A DNA stretch of 64,000 bases. Source: Dipetalonema caudispina (Eukaryota > Nematoda > Chromadorea > Rhabditida > Onchocercidae). Positions within the stretch are counted from its first letter, which is position 1, and every line of letters begins with the position of its first letter. Below, piece after piece: positions 51,902 to 64,000 of the stretch. Under the pieces are notes generated by a model. The model saw only the letters and a program-made list of their open reading frames with translations, was not told where the DNA came from and searched no databases. Made by a program: the position numbers and the translations under genes. The DNA lies in NCBI GenBank assembly GCA_013365325.1, contig JABVXV010000098.1, positions 124,001 through 188,000 on the forward strand, written 5' to 3'.

Positions 51902-54387
51902 AAATAAAATTAATCAAATGATGAACCAAAGCAAAAGATCTTCGAAAGGAATTTTTTTATAGCTATCAGAAGACGAAAGTAGCATCCAAGTTCCATTCTG
52001 AAGTTTTAAGTGTCCATTTCAGGTCCATTCAAATATTTTACCCACTGCTAATATAAAATCTTCAGTAGAATTCTTGCTTTTATTTTTGGAAATTTGTTTT
52101 ATATCTAAATAAAGTACAAATATTGTAATGTAACACTTTTGTCAAAATTTCTATGGTTCTTAATTATGTTTTAATTTATTAATTTGCTATCTTTTTCTGT
52201 GTTTAATTTCTCGAATTTTTCAAACTCTTAAAAACAGTTGAACTAGTAATTACATACTTTATTTAGTTATCAGTTCATAAAAACATGGCCAAAAAAAAAA
52301 CATTTAGTTATAAGGATTTTCTGAAACTCTCTTAAAATTTCTTCGCCTAGTAAATGTACAATTTTCTCATGCTATATTATAATTTAATTATAAGTTAATA
52401 GTTAATCAATAAGCTTATAGCAATTTTTTTTTAAAAATAACAAAGTTTTTATTCAAATTGACAGTGTGCAAAAAGGTCTTGACAATCTCACTTCTCTTTT
52501 GTGTCGTTTTTTTTTTTTCGATCGACTTGTAGCAAATTAAGATCTTTTTGAGGAATGATATATAGTAAACGTGATAGTTATTTTCAAGAGAATTAAGTGG
52601 AAGGGTTAGCGAAGTGATTACATTATTTGTTGCCTAAAAGATTTAGTGGAAACAGCCACGAGGTCGCAAAAGCATACTTCTTACGACGTATAAGAAAATA
52701 TGCACATATCGTGCAAAGTAATTTTCAAGAGATCATGAAAGAAGACATTACTAATATAGTAATTCACTCCCGAGTATTTTGATGCATTTCTCAGGATTTA
52801 AACGAATTGAAAGTTGGTAATGCTACTGTGATTTGTTTAGAAATTTTGATATTGATAGTTTTGGAAATAAAATTCTTCAAATTTAAGCATATCAAAATAG
52901 TATTGTTGGTATTGTTGGTTGAACTTCATCCAAGCTATTTTTAAGTTTTGTACCACGTTTACCGCAGACCAATCAGTTACCACTTATGCGGTACTCTGTT
53001 CATTACCATTGTTCCTTCTTCGATATTTCTATTTCTTAATTTTGGCTTTAAGATTTATAAAGACTAACCGAGCTAAAAAAATGGCACATTTCAATGATTT
53101 GAATTCGAATATTCGACTTTTGAATTCAAAAATATACGAGCCATTAAAGTTCAATGAATGATTAATATAAGCTGCTTGTGATGTCTCAAATTAGTTGCAC
53201 CAGCTGACGATAGAAATAATGATTTGTTGAAACTATCTACTGAACAGATCGGTAGATTTATATCGTTTATGTGGCCAAATATTACTATAAATTGTAATAT
53301 AAGTGTTCGTGTATAAGAATAAATCCATAATGAGTAAATGAGTCAAGTAGTTAATCATAGTCAACACCAACTGGATTAAAACATGCTGAAATACTACTTT
53401 GAAACTTTTATTTGAAACTCAAGATTTGAAAATGTTCCCAAATATTTATCTCCCAAAAATTTCCTCCACTTGTTTTTCTTTGCTTTGTTAATGGAATAAA
53501 TTTATCGAATGCTCTTTAATGTTGCTCATTCCAGTAAAATTTTCCTGATTTTTCTAGCTTGCTTTTACAAACTGTCATCAATAATAAATAATATTTGAAT
53601 AAAACATCAGAGAATGATATCAAATTGAAAGCCTAATCTAATGGTATTACGCTATGATGGCGATGACTTGAAATTTGTTATCCAAATGATTGACAATCGA
53701 ATCTATTAAGTTTGGTGAGAGATCGAAACAAGAGCATTAAAGATAGATGATATCTGGAAATATTTATGCCATTACTTAATTAACATAAATAACGCACAAA
53801 TTCCTTTTCATAAATCATTGCAAGAAGATTAGTATTTACAATCTATCGACAAATTTGATTTGTACCCAAAGTGTCTTAATGTTCGATGCGTCCTATCTCT
53901 CCACCTAATTACCTCAGCGCAATGGTCACTCCCGATGAATGGACAAAACGACAACACTGACCATTCGCACAAATAAAATTATGCTGAAACATTAGTGATC
54001 TCAGTGGAGAGACAAAAGTATAGCAGACAATAACAGAAGCAACGAAATATGCATATATAGAAAGGATAAAAAGTTGCGAAGTGGTTGTGGGCAGAGGCTC
54101 ATTGTCGATTTGCTAGAAACCTTTTTCCAGTTGTTCGTGGGATGGGGAAGGGGTCAAAGGTGGAGTGTGAATGGTAGCAGTGGGGGATATCGTGGATCTA
54201 GTCCTTCTATTTGAATTCTGGAAGACCTAAATCCTTACCATTGGATTAGCATTTCTGATTGATAAAACTTGAAAGAATATACAACGGTGTATTAGCACGC
54301 CTAGTAACTTTTAGTCCTGGCCTCTCTGAACTCGACTTTTACTATTTTGTTGATTAGCAGTTAAGATGGGAATTTTTTTGCAGGACA
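51902..54387. other. Intergenic, lipase 3' flank to SYF1 promoter
   Basis: 2.5 kb. Lipase poly(A) signals are at its left end. An 80-codon open frame at 52919-53161 (+) has a hydrophobic stretch but no ATG start upstream and no recognised homology. The part at about 54060-54200 is less AT-rich than its surroundings and G-rich on the + strand, directly upstream of SYF1, so may hold its promoter. Confidence 0.5.
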
Positions 54388-57300
54388 ATGGCCAATCAAG
54401 TTCTAGAAGCATCCAGCAGTACTTGTGCTAGTGCAGTAGAAAGAACCAAGAAAGTCGCATCAGTGATTTTCGTAAGCTTTAGAATTTTTCATCATATGAG
54501 TAGTAAAATAATGGTAAATTTTGATAAGGTTTCAAATGTTTTGTGTATTTAGGAAGAAGAAGATGTCGGGTTCGAGGAGGATATACTCAAAAACCCATTT
54601 TCACTTCGGAGCTGGTTAAGATATATCGAACACAAAAAGAAGTGTAAAGCGCCATCAAAACAAATCAATCTAGTTTATGAACGAGCGCTAAAGGAACTTC
54701 CAGGAAGCTATAAGCTATGGTACTAGTCACTTTTTAATATTATCCATTGTTTCTATGCTCAAATAATGTAAAATTGTTTCTCCCAGTCTGCTAGTCTAGT
54801 TTTCTCTTATAGAATAATTAACAGTCTTTTATTCTGAAAGAAATTGATCATATTGGCTATTTTTCTAATGCGCGAAAATTTAGATACTTTGTGCAAAATA
54901 TTGTTCGAGTATTTCGTATCTTCCTTCAGCTTCGCGATTCTTATCATTCCACTCCTTTACTTTTTGCCTTCTTTATTTACACTTTCCATTTTTTGTTACT
55001 AATAGGAGAAAAATAGTTATGAAATTTTTAGGTATAATTATCTCCGATTTCGTCGAAAACAAGTAGTAGATAAATGTCCCACAGATCCAGCATATAAGTA
55101 CGTTAACAATGCTTATGAACGAGCGTTGGTTTTCATGCACAAGGTTAGAGAATTTTGCTTAAATTATATTTGTTTGCAAATTATGTCACATGTAAAGCAA
55201 AATAGAACAAAGTGGAAACTCGAGTAGACAATTTAGAGGTTCATTTTAATCTGAGTTATTAATCTTGGGCTTTGCATAAATAGTGTTCAAATTGACTCAA
55301 TAAATTTCCGTTCGTTTTAATCTTTCATAATCAATGAAGTTGATTTATTATCAATAATAATAGTTTCAGATGCCTCGAATATGGATGGAATACTGTGAAT
55401 TTTTAACGTTACAACGCCTTGTAACGCAAACTAGGCGAGTTTTCGATCGTTCCCTACGAGCACTGCCCGTTACTCAACATGATCGAATTTGGCCACTTTA
55501 TATCAAGTTTGTTACAAGCCATGAAATTCCGGAAACGACAATTAGAGTGTATAGGAGGTAAGTTGTTGGATTTTGTGGATTTACAAGCTGTTGTAAGTCT
55601 GCTACACTGTGTAGCAGTAATGTATTTTTTGCTTTTTCACCGTGCTCAAATTAAAATGTTTCCGATGCACGGGAAGAGTACTCTTTAATTAGGTATCGGG
55701 AAATCTTAGCTTTTGTTTACATAGTGTAGTTTGGGACCGACTTTCATGGCATAATTACTAACCAAAGGTAAAAAGAAATATTTTCCATTTACCTTCACTT
55801 TCAAAAACGCTTCTTGATTTCAAATTTTTGATAAGTATACCATCTATTGTTTGCATCTCCTGTGTGTATACTAGTATGCTTACATTATTTGGCTTAAATG
55901 AACTTTATTTTAGATACTTGAAATTGCTACCGAAATATCGCGAGGATTTCGTTGATTACTTGCGGAAGATTGATAAGTTAGATGATGCCGCTCAGCAACT
56001 CGCCATTCTTGTGAATGATGATAAGCCATACTCCGAGCATGGTAGAACAACTCATCAAGTAATTTTTCTGTTTCGTTTTGTCTGTGATTTTCAGTTTGTC
56101 TACTTACCGATGTGATCAACGTTGTATACGTATCTGTTTCGTCTTTTCAGCTATGGACTGAGCTCTGTGAATTGATTTCGAGAAATCCAAGTAAGGTGCA
56201 TTCATTAAATGGTGATTCAATCATACGACAGGGTATACAAAGGTTAGCCTTCATAACAATATTAAGTATAATTTAAATTTCTTTAATCAGAATTAGCTGA
56301 GTTACGCAACTTGATGGAAATTTAGGTTCATAAAAACATATTTCAGATATAGCGACCAGGTGGGACTTCTCTGGTGTTCACTAGCAGAATATTATATCAG
56401 AGCTGGACACTTTGAACGGGTTAGAATTTTATTGTATATTTTTGCCTTAACAGACTTTATTTTAGCGGGGTGATTTTTGTGCGATATCTTTGTAAGACAT
56501 GAGTTACAAACTTGTAATATGGGATCTCTATGTTGCTGTTAAATCATTTTAAAGCAATTCTTGACATGACATTTTTCTGTAGGCCAGAGACGTGTATGAA
56601 GAATCACTGATATCAGTCAAAACTGTGCGGGACTTCACGCAGATATTTGACGCTTATGCCAAATTTGCTGAACGTGCAACAGCAGCAAAAATGGATGAAA
56701 TAGATAACGAGGACGCTGCAACTGATGAAGAACAGCAGTTGGAATTGGAGCTTCTCTTTGCAAGGTATTCTTTTCTCAGATGTTTATAAACCTGTTTTAA
56801 GCGTTATTTAATATTAGATTACTTTCATAGTTTTGTATTAACGGTATTATATTCTCTTTAATCTAAAAATTAACATCATAATCTCATATTCAAAGTCAAT
56901 GTGATCTTTTAAACCGTAACAGTATTTATCCACTATGTTCTTTACACTAAAGACAAGTCCTAAAAAATAATTGATTTCGAAATCATTAAGTTCTAAAAGT
57001 GACTGCCACAGTGTTTTTCAGATTTGAACATTTAATGGACCGTCGACCGCTTCTTTTAAATAGTGTTTTGCTGCGTCAAAATCCTCATAATGCATATGAA
57101 TGGTTGAATCGTGTCCGATTATATGAAGGCAATAAGAAAATGGTAGGACTAGAGTGAGGAATACTCATTTTAAGTTATTTTGCTTTTTCAATATCTCCGA
57201 TTTGTAAAGGTCTTCTGTTCTAAGAATGCTATTTGTGCACTTCTTTACATATTACTCTTTTCAAATCCCACTTTTTTCAAATTCAACTACATTATTTGTA

Positions 57301-60300
57301 ATTTATAGCAAATCGAGACATATGAACAAGGTGTGCGAACAGTGCATCCCAAACTACAAACTGGGAAGTTATCAAATATTTGGATAAGTTTCGCGAAGTT
57401 CTATGAACAAGAGAACATGTTGAACGAAGTATGTCTTATTTTAAAAAATTATACCAGTCCGTTTATTAATGAAATTTTCACAAATTATCTGTTAATGATG
57501 ATATTTATTTTATCAGTCAATTAGAGAAGGTGACACAGTTTTCTGCTTACATTCGTCCCTCTTTTTGATTTCTTTCAAATCTAATTAGCAGTTTTTCCCA
57601 AGTACTTTTCACGTATTTTACACTTGATCAGCTTCTGTTTCAGGCTAGATTAACATTTGAAAAAGGACTGAGACCTGAATACACTAAAGTAGATGATCTG
57701 GCATCAGTTTGGTGTGAGTACGTTGAATTTGAATTGCGCCATCGGTTAGTTTGCAATATTAATGCTTTTTCTATTATTAATTTCTGCTTAAAATTGTCAC
57801 TTTATAGTTGTTAATTATGGACTATTGTTAACTTCGTTCAGGAATCCTGAGCATGCTAGAAAATTGATGCAACGAGCAACTGCTATGCCACCGCGAAAAA
57901 CTCATTACTTTGATGAAACTGAACCAGTTCATAATCGGCTTTACAAATCTTTAAAGGTTAATAAATTTGGCTTGCATATAATATTCCTATGTACAGTACT
58001 ATCAAGTTTTTCAATTTTCCTGTCTTAATGATTCACACCTGGTTCATAAACTTTCTTTGCCCTTAATCGGAAATGGTAGATTTCTCGTGTTTTAGAATCC
58101 TCTAATTCATGTTAGAAAATGAATTCAGGTTTGGTCTTTGTATGCTGATATAGAAGAAGCATTTGGTACTCTTGAAAGTTGTCAGGCTGTTTATGAAAGA
58201 ATTATTGATTTACGGATTGCTACTCCACAAGTAGTGGTTAATTATGCGAAGTTTTTGGAAGAAAACAATTACTTTGAGAACGCTTTCAAGGTAGGCATTC
58301 ACCTTTTTCATTCTTAAATGGAAACTTAGATATTGAGTGATTTTGCAACTTCTCTCAAATAATTTATTTGGATGTTTGCTTTGAACTTCACATTTCAAGT
58401 AATAATTAACATAATATTCGAATTTACAAAAGAAATAAGCCATCCAAAAATTAACATATGAGCTGGATGAAAATGCTGATATTATTTTCCAGGCCTACGA
58501 GAAAGGTATAGCACTGTTTAAATGGCCAGTTGTCAATGAAATTTGGACCGTATATTTGGTTAAATTTCTAAAACGATATGTATGTACTAATTATTTTTAT
58601 TCACTGCGTAATTTCGGGCTCACTTAGTCGGGAACATTCTTGATGTATGAATGATAGGGTCATTTCTTCGTAATTTTTTTTATATCTAAACCATATGATT
58701 TTTCTTTTTTTAAAGGGTGGCAAGAAATTGGAACGTGCGCGCGACCTCTTCGAGCAGTGCTTGGAAAATTGTCCTCCAAAATTCGCGATGAGTAAGCATT
58801 TTAGACCAAATCTAAAAGATTGCCCGTGTTTTTATAAGTTTTGGGGAATTTCATTATTTAAGGTTTTGCTGTCATTCACTAGTGATATATTTTGAGATGT
58901 TTTTATTTCATTTTCATTTCACATTTGATGTTTTGGTACATGTTTCAATGTTTGAAAACTGTATTACTGATAGCAGTAGATAGGATATTCACAAAAACAG
59001 TTCCCATTAAGAATAGTCTATATTTGTCAGTTTTATTCTAGAGCTTTATTTGCTGTATGCAAAGCTAGAAGAAGAATATGGTTTGCCACGGCACGCAATG
59101 AACATTTATAATCGTGCGACTACTGCGGTTGAAAAACATGAAATGTACAGTGTATGTTCTTTTTTCTTCCTGCTCTATAAAATTAATTTTTAGTTGAAAT
59201 TTTCTATTTATATTCCAAGGTATTGCAAGAGAAATATGATTTTATATGGAAGCTAGTCTTTTCGCGAAATATCGATAAATTTCACTTGATAGGATTTACT
59301 TATTTGCAGATGTTCAATATCTACATTAAAAAAGCGACAAGCATGTACGGTTTAACATTCACAAGGCCAATATTTGAGCATGCTATTGAAGTGCTTCCGG
59401 AAGATCAGTCCAGGTACCATACTTTTTTTTCATTACAGTGAATTTTCTCTTATAACCCTTTCAATCTTTAGTTAAGTTTTTAATTCTGAAGTTAAATTCT
59501 CACTTTTAATTTCTTGAGGGAGATGAGTATTCGATTCGCACAAATGGAACGAACATTGGGTGAGATTGATCGTGCGCGAGCAATATATGCTCACTGCTCT
59601 GAAATATGCGATCCTCGGGTAAACGAATTCTTTAGAAATTATTACTAAGCTGGAAAAACATAGTTATCTCTGATATCCAGTTGATAAGGCTAAATACTAG
59701 GGAGGATTCGATGCTATTAAAAGAAATTGCTAAAATGGCTAACACCTTTGTTGGTCATGTTTACATCAGTATAGACGTAAATGTGGTAATCTGTTGCAAT
59801 TAAGATAGGATTAATTTTCATTTCGAATAAATTTTGTTTGTTCACTTTTCACGCTTATTTCAGGTTCATGGTATGTTCTGGGAAATTTGGAAAGAATTTG
59901 AAGTAAAGCATGGTAATGAGGATACGGTAAGGGAGATGTTGCGTATAAAAAGATCTGTGCAGGCAACTTACAACACGAACGTTAATATTATGAGCGCACA
60001 GATGTTGTCCACAGCAGTGGGTGCAGCCGGCACAATCATACATGAACGTGGGTTCACTTAATTACTGTCTTATGTTTTCCAAGTTCTGAGGTGCTTCTCT
60101 CCAAGACATTCTACATAGAATTTTGTCGCAAACTTTGTTTTCAGTATGCGTTTTTTGAATCTAGAGTGTTAATTTTAGCAAGCACGGCTGGTGACAGTAT
60201 GGCAATGCTTGAAGCTCGTGCTCAGAAGATCGCAGAAGAAGAAACAGGTGTAGCGAAGTTGGCAGTAGGCGGCACAGGTATAAAATTTGTGCGAGGAGCT

Positions 60301-60840
60301 GTCAACGTGGTCGAATCAAATGTCACAGAAAATCCAGAGGAAATTGATATCGGAGATGATGATGGTGATGACGAGCAAAGAAATTTGGACGGTAAGTTTT
60401 TATATGACTTGAAACTAAACATAAAAATTTCGAGAAATACCAAACAGCCAATGCTTCAAATGATAGTTAGGTTTATTTTGCCCTCGATCATCGTTCTACA
60501 TTTCATTTATTTTGGGTGATTGCCAGTGATCATTTTCACATACATTCTAATGACTATAGATGTCTTGATCAGTCTGCTGCTTTGGATGTGCAGTTTCTGA
60601 AGTGGATTACTTTCTTCCAATTTTTGGATATAACAACTAACGTGGACTTTTCTGAGTTTACTTAATATTTTGTGACTTCAGTTGTAACTTTTCCACAGTC
60701 TACTGTACTGATTGCTTTTCTAGAACAAGTTTAAAACTGAATCGCTATATGAAATATTGAATCTGATAATTTTAGATGTGGAAACGAAAGCTATACCCGC
60801 AGGTGTTTTGGGCTCACTTGCAAAAGAAAGCGATCAGTAA
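54388..60840 (+). CDS. SYF1: Pre-mRNA-splicing factor SYF1 / XAB2
   Basis: HAT-repeat scaffold of the NineTeen/Prp19-associated complex, needed for spliceosome activation; human XAB2 also binds XPA in transcription-coupled repair. Exons: 54388-54471, 54553-54719, 55032-55143, 55370-55557, 55914-56058, 56151-56242, 56347-56419, 56583-56764, 57022-57142, 57309-57428, 57644-57744, 57842-57956, 58129-58290, 58493-58579, 58716-58791, 59042-59151, 59310-59413, 59519-59618, 59864-60047, 60179-60391, 60776-60840. All phases agree; 866 residues versus about 855 in human XAB2. HAT repeats fill the protein, e.g. [80 protein letters not shown]. The C-terminal part has [17 protein letters not shown], an acidic run ([13 protein letters not shown]) and the ending [12 protein letters not shown], all as in the family. 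TTTTTTGCAG five bases before the ATG is a likely trans-splice acceptor. Confidence 0.96.
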
Positions 60841-61431
60841 ATTTGCAAGATTGTTTTTATTCGTTCACTGTTTATTGTTTTTTGCATATTTTGAAGTTGG
60901 TAGCGATGGTTAAGAAAATGACAGTTATTGTTATGTAGTGATATTAAAGATACGAATCATATCAGAAAGTATGTGATTCTTCTGAAATCAGATTATGGTA
61001 TCAATTTTTGGCACCAAAAGCAAAGTGTGAATCTCTTTTTCATCCCCTCTCTGCCATGTTTTTCGTCACCCAAAATTTGACATTTCATTAAAGAGAAAGG
61101 GAGGTGCGCGAAGCTGGTTATTGAGATATTTGGGAAGGGCAATAACGGACGTTTTGTAAATGGGAAATTTAGCTGAAAGATTTTATCTTATATTGGTTTA
61201 TTCATGATGTTTCATCTCTAAGAAAAAGCTAACGAATTCTTTTTTTATCCGATCATTTGTGCAAAGCTTGAACCTTATTCATTGAGTTTGAAAAATACGC
61301 CTTCAAATTTCTTCCGTGAAATTTGCATGCTATGGAAATATATATCACGGCAATACTAGTGATATGGCTCTTTCTTACTTTGATTAGCTGTAGAGTGGCT
61401 GGTTGATTCGTTGTTTTCTAAAAAGATCACC
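60841..61431. other. Intergenic, SYF1 3' flank to phosphatase promoter
   Basis: About 590 bases between two genes on the same strand. Nothing recognised. The phosphatase reading frame is open back to about 61389 without an ATG, so a missed upstream exon is possible here. Confidence 0.5.
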
Positions 61432-63878
61432 ATGGTCGTGGACACTAAATTTGAATTGCTTCCATTTCTTGCAAAACATCAAAAATTTAAGACAAAGGTA
61501 CACTGGCGCTTGTTTTAGAGAAGTTTAAAAAAACAATAAATAGATAACTAAACGGCTGATAGAGTTTGTCTATTCTTCGAGGATTTCATTTTGTTACAGC
61601 CGGAGGTTATATGTTTAGGTTTGTTCGCTTTAAACCAGAAGTACTGGATTGAACTGCTTGACAAGTAATGAACTACGTTGTAAAGCTGTAATTACCAGAA
61701 AGGCTCAGTATTGTTCTGGTAGTTTTGCTGTTTCAATTGAGCATATTTAGGTGGAATATAATCCTGACGAAATTTGTGAAATGATCGAGACAGCTCGAGT
61801 CTTATTCTCAAATGAGGGTGCACTGATTGATGTCTCAATACCAGTGATTGTGGTCGGTGATATTCATGGACAGGTAGCATATATCCAAAATGGGGGTTTC
61901 TGAATCTGAAAGAAATATCCTTCTTGATATGTTAGTTGTCTTCAGTATGCGGACTTGCAACGGATTTTTGCGGCAGTTGGACGACCAGGTCGAACACGTT
62001 TTCTGTTTCTTGGTGATTACGTTGATCGTGGACCGCAATCTCTCGAGTGTATCTGTTCGCTTATCGCCTGGAAAATTGCATATCCAAAAAGAGTATGAAC
62101 TTTTGAAATCATTTGGATTTCTGCGAAATTCACATTTTGCAAGCAAAGAAGGCTATAAATAATTGCGAAAAATATAATTTGGTGAAGCAAAAATGCCGAT
62201 GAACTGATATTAAAGATAATGAATTAGTTAAAACAGGGCGATTGAAAATATAAAGGAATACCTAGGTAGTAGCATCCAATTGATAAAGTTAATCAATAAC
62301 AAATATTTTAATAGCAATGCTTAAAGTGATCGTGCGCTACAAGTTTTTTGCTTATCATCAGATACTTATAGAATGATCAATTTTAGAGTCTCTTTTATCT
62401 TTGAAAACTAGAAACAAGGTGTCAGCAACAAAATCAATCAAAATTTCGATTAAAAACGTGGGATGAATTAAAAGCTCAGAAAAGTGGTTGCCCGAATGTT
62501 TCAATGCAAACTTCAAAGGTCATATTTATTTAAGATATTTTTACTTCGTGGTAATCATGAATTTGCATCCGTGAATCGAGAATACGGCTTTTATGATGAA
62601 TTAGCTGCAAGATTTAGTGTTGGTAAGTATTGCTCCAATTTTCCAACAGTATTAAAAGCACATGCTTCTGAAAGATAAGTTCATCAATCTACAGTGAACT
62701 TTTATTGTTCTCCAAAATTGGTTAAAAAGTATACATAGAATTTAAAAATACACTCAAAAGGATAGAGTCAAAAATATATGAGCTAAGGAAATGTGAATAT
62801 TAAGTCATCAATTTTTGTAAACATTTCTGAATATTTGAAATCGAACAAACCGGCATACACTATGTGCTCCGAATATTTGAAATCAAACAAACCGGCATAC
62901 ACTATGTGCTCTTTCAGCAGATTGCAATTTTGATCTTCTTAATTAATTAGCTTGATGCTAGTAGTCGTTTCTATGGCACGATTATCAATTGCTCTAATTT
63001 TAGGTCAAGCAATGCGTTTATGGAAAGAATTCAACGATCTATTCTCAATTTTCCCTTTTTCCGCTTTAATAAAAAATAAAATACTCTGCATGCATGGTGG
63101 TCTCAGTCCACATCTCGAATCGTTGAACGATATTCGCAATGTAATTTATATTCTTTTAAATAAATCAAAAATCTGTCCCAATAATTATTTTTGATAAGTA
63201 ATGTTATAGCGTAGGAGCACTACGTTCTCTGTAATTCTTGCTATCAATACAAATAAGTAAGTAGAAATAATAGATAGTAAGTTATTAACTTAATTTCATC
63301 TTTTCACTAAAACTCTAACTTATTCAACTGATACACTGATATAGAATAGAAAGTGAAATTTCTCACTTGCTTTTTTTGAAAAATAATAGTTTAGTTTTTT
63401 GAAAATTTCTATAAATTTATGATTGGTTTCAGATTAAAATGCCAATAATGGAAGTGTTCCCAGATACACTAGAACAAGATTTAGTTTGGTCGGATCCAAA
63501 ATTAGACATCAAAGGTTACGAGCCCAATAAATTGCGTAATGTGAGCGTTGCATTTGGTGAAGATATTGTCTATAAAACGTGCAGGCGTTTGAATCTGGAT
63601 CTTATCATACGGGCACATCAGGTTTTGATTATTTTGTTAAGCCTGAATTTAAAATAATTTGATTGTCATATAACTTCTTCCCATATCGGATCATTGAGCG
63701 AAACAAGCAAAAGAAATTCAAGCATTTCATATCCATCGAATATTATAAATCTCTACTGACTAATACTTTTTTTAAAAAAAAAAAACTGTTCTATTTACAG
63801 GTGATGGAAAATGGATACGGATTTTTTGCTGGTCGTAAACTGGTAACAATATTTTCGGCACCGTTATATGCAGAACTC
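61432..63878 (+). CDS. PP1-like serine/threonine protein phosphatase, divergent (3' end outside window)
   Basis: Metallophosphatase of the PPP family, nearest to PP1 (C. elegans GSP group and its divergent relatives). Exons 61432-61497, 61751-61873, 61946-62092, 62535-62622, 63004-63140, 63433-63621, 63801-63878 give the first 276 residues; the next donor (GTAGGT) leads out of the window. All metal and phosphate ligands are present: GDIHGQ (Asp59, His61), GDYVDRG (Asp87), RGNHE (Asn119, His120), MHGGLSP (His172) and IRAHQ (His249). The usual SAPNYCGEFDN loop is altered to SAPLYAEL, and HECAS is HEFAS. Divergence of this order is typical of the many nematode-specific PP1 paralogues. The start is uncertain: an upstream exon ending around WLVDSLFSKK (open frame before 61432) would supply the usual first helix. 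Acceptor TTTAAG before exon 4 is weak but gives an exact family match. Confidence 0.9.
62829..62912. repeat. 42-bp tandem duplication in a phosphatase intron
   Basis: Two adjacent copies starting GAATATTTGAAATC at 62829 and 62871; they differ at two positions (G/A at the fifteenth base and the last base). Lies in the intron 62623-63003. Confidence 0.9.
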
Positions 63879-64000
63879 GTAGGTTTTTTTTACATATCAT
63901 ATGGAGGATTCGCTGGACATTGAAGAAAATTGACTTATCATTTTTAAGCTTAGCAAAATTTGAAGTGAATTTGCTACCTCTCTTTTACAAAATCCTTATC

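Noticed and set aside
52919..53161. 80-codon frame with a hydrophobic stretch
   Set aside because: No ATG at its start, no acceptor fitting a gene model, and no recognised family.
61601..61619. Short potential phosphatase exon (PEVICL) after TTACAG
   Set aside because: Its phase does not fit the flanking exons, whereas joining 61497 directly to 61751 does.

Overview
The window looks like nuclear DNA of a filarial nematode (family Onchocercidae). It is AT-rich. Genes are split into many small exons with short introns ending in TTTCAG or similar, and several start codons sit just after such an acceptor, which fits spliced-leader trans-splicing. The most telling gene is a 208-residue pi-class glutathione S-transferase of the filarial type. 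No bacterial genes, tRNA, rRNA or CRISPR array were recognised. All exon joins below were worked out by hand; in every complete model the exon phases agree and the total length is a multiple of three.

Layout. 70-1173 (+): 3' end of UTP18, an SSU processome WD40 protein. 2438-10278 (-): importin-5, 21 exons. 10279-13478: intergenic. 13479-15455 (+): glutathione S-transferase, 7 exons. 16356-19145: decayed BEL/Pao-type LTR retrotransposon pieces in opposite orientations. 20291-22325 (-): 1-Cys peroxiredoxin (PRDX6 type). 23855-26809 (-): GET4. 27849-30159 and 31545-35023 (-): two tandem hnRNP A1-type genes with the same eight-exon plan. 37056-43423 (-): unrecognised four-TM, MARVEL-like membrane protein with a long polar tail. 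43424-49723: large gene-poor stretch with CA repeats. 49724-51901 (+): secreted nematode lipase. 54388-60840 (+): splicing factor SYF1/XAB2, 21 exons. 61432 to about 63878 (+): divergent PP1-like phosphatase, cut by the window end.

The genes do not form one pathway. Most are housekeeping functions: ribosome biogenesis (UTP18), nuclear import (importin-5), pre-mRNA splicing and packaging (SYF1 and the two hnRNPs), and tail-anchored protein targeting (GET4). Two are antioxidant or detoxification genes (GST, PRDX6). Points most worth a second look: the hnRNP tandem pair, where one copy has a GC-AG intron and the other a possible frame-switching micro-exon; the unrecognised tetraspan gene; the divergent phosphatase; the peroxiredoxin with a broken lipase motif; and the inverted retroelement remnant.
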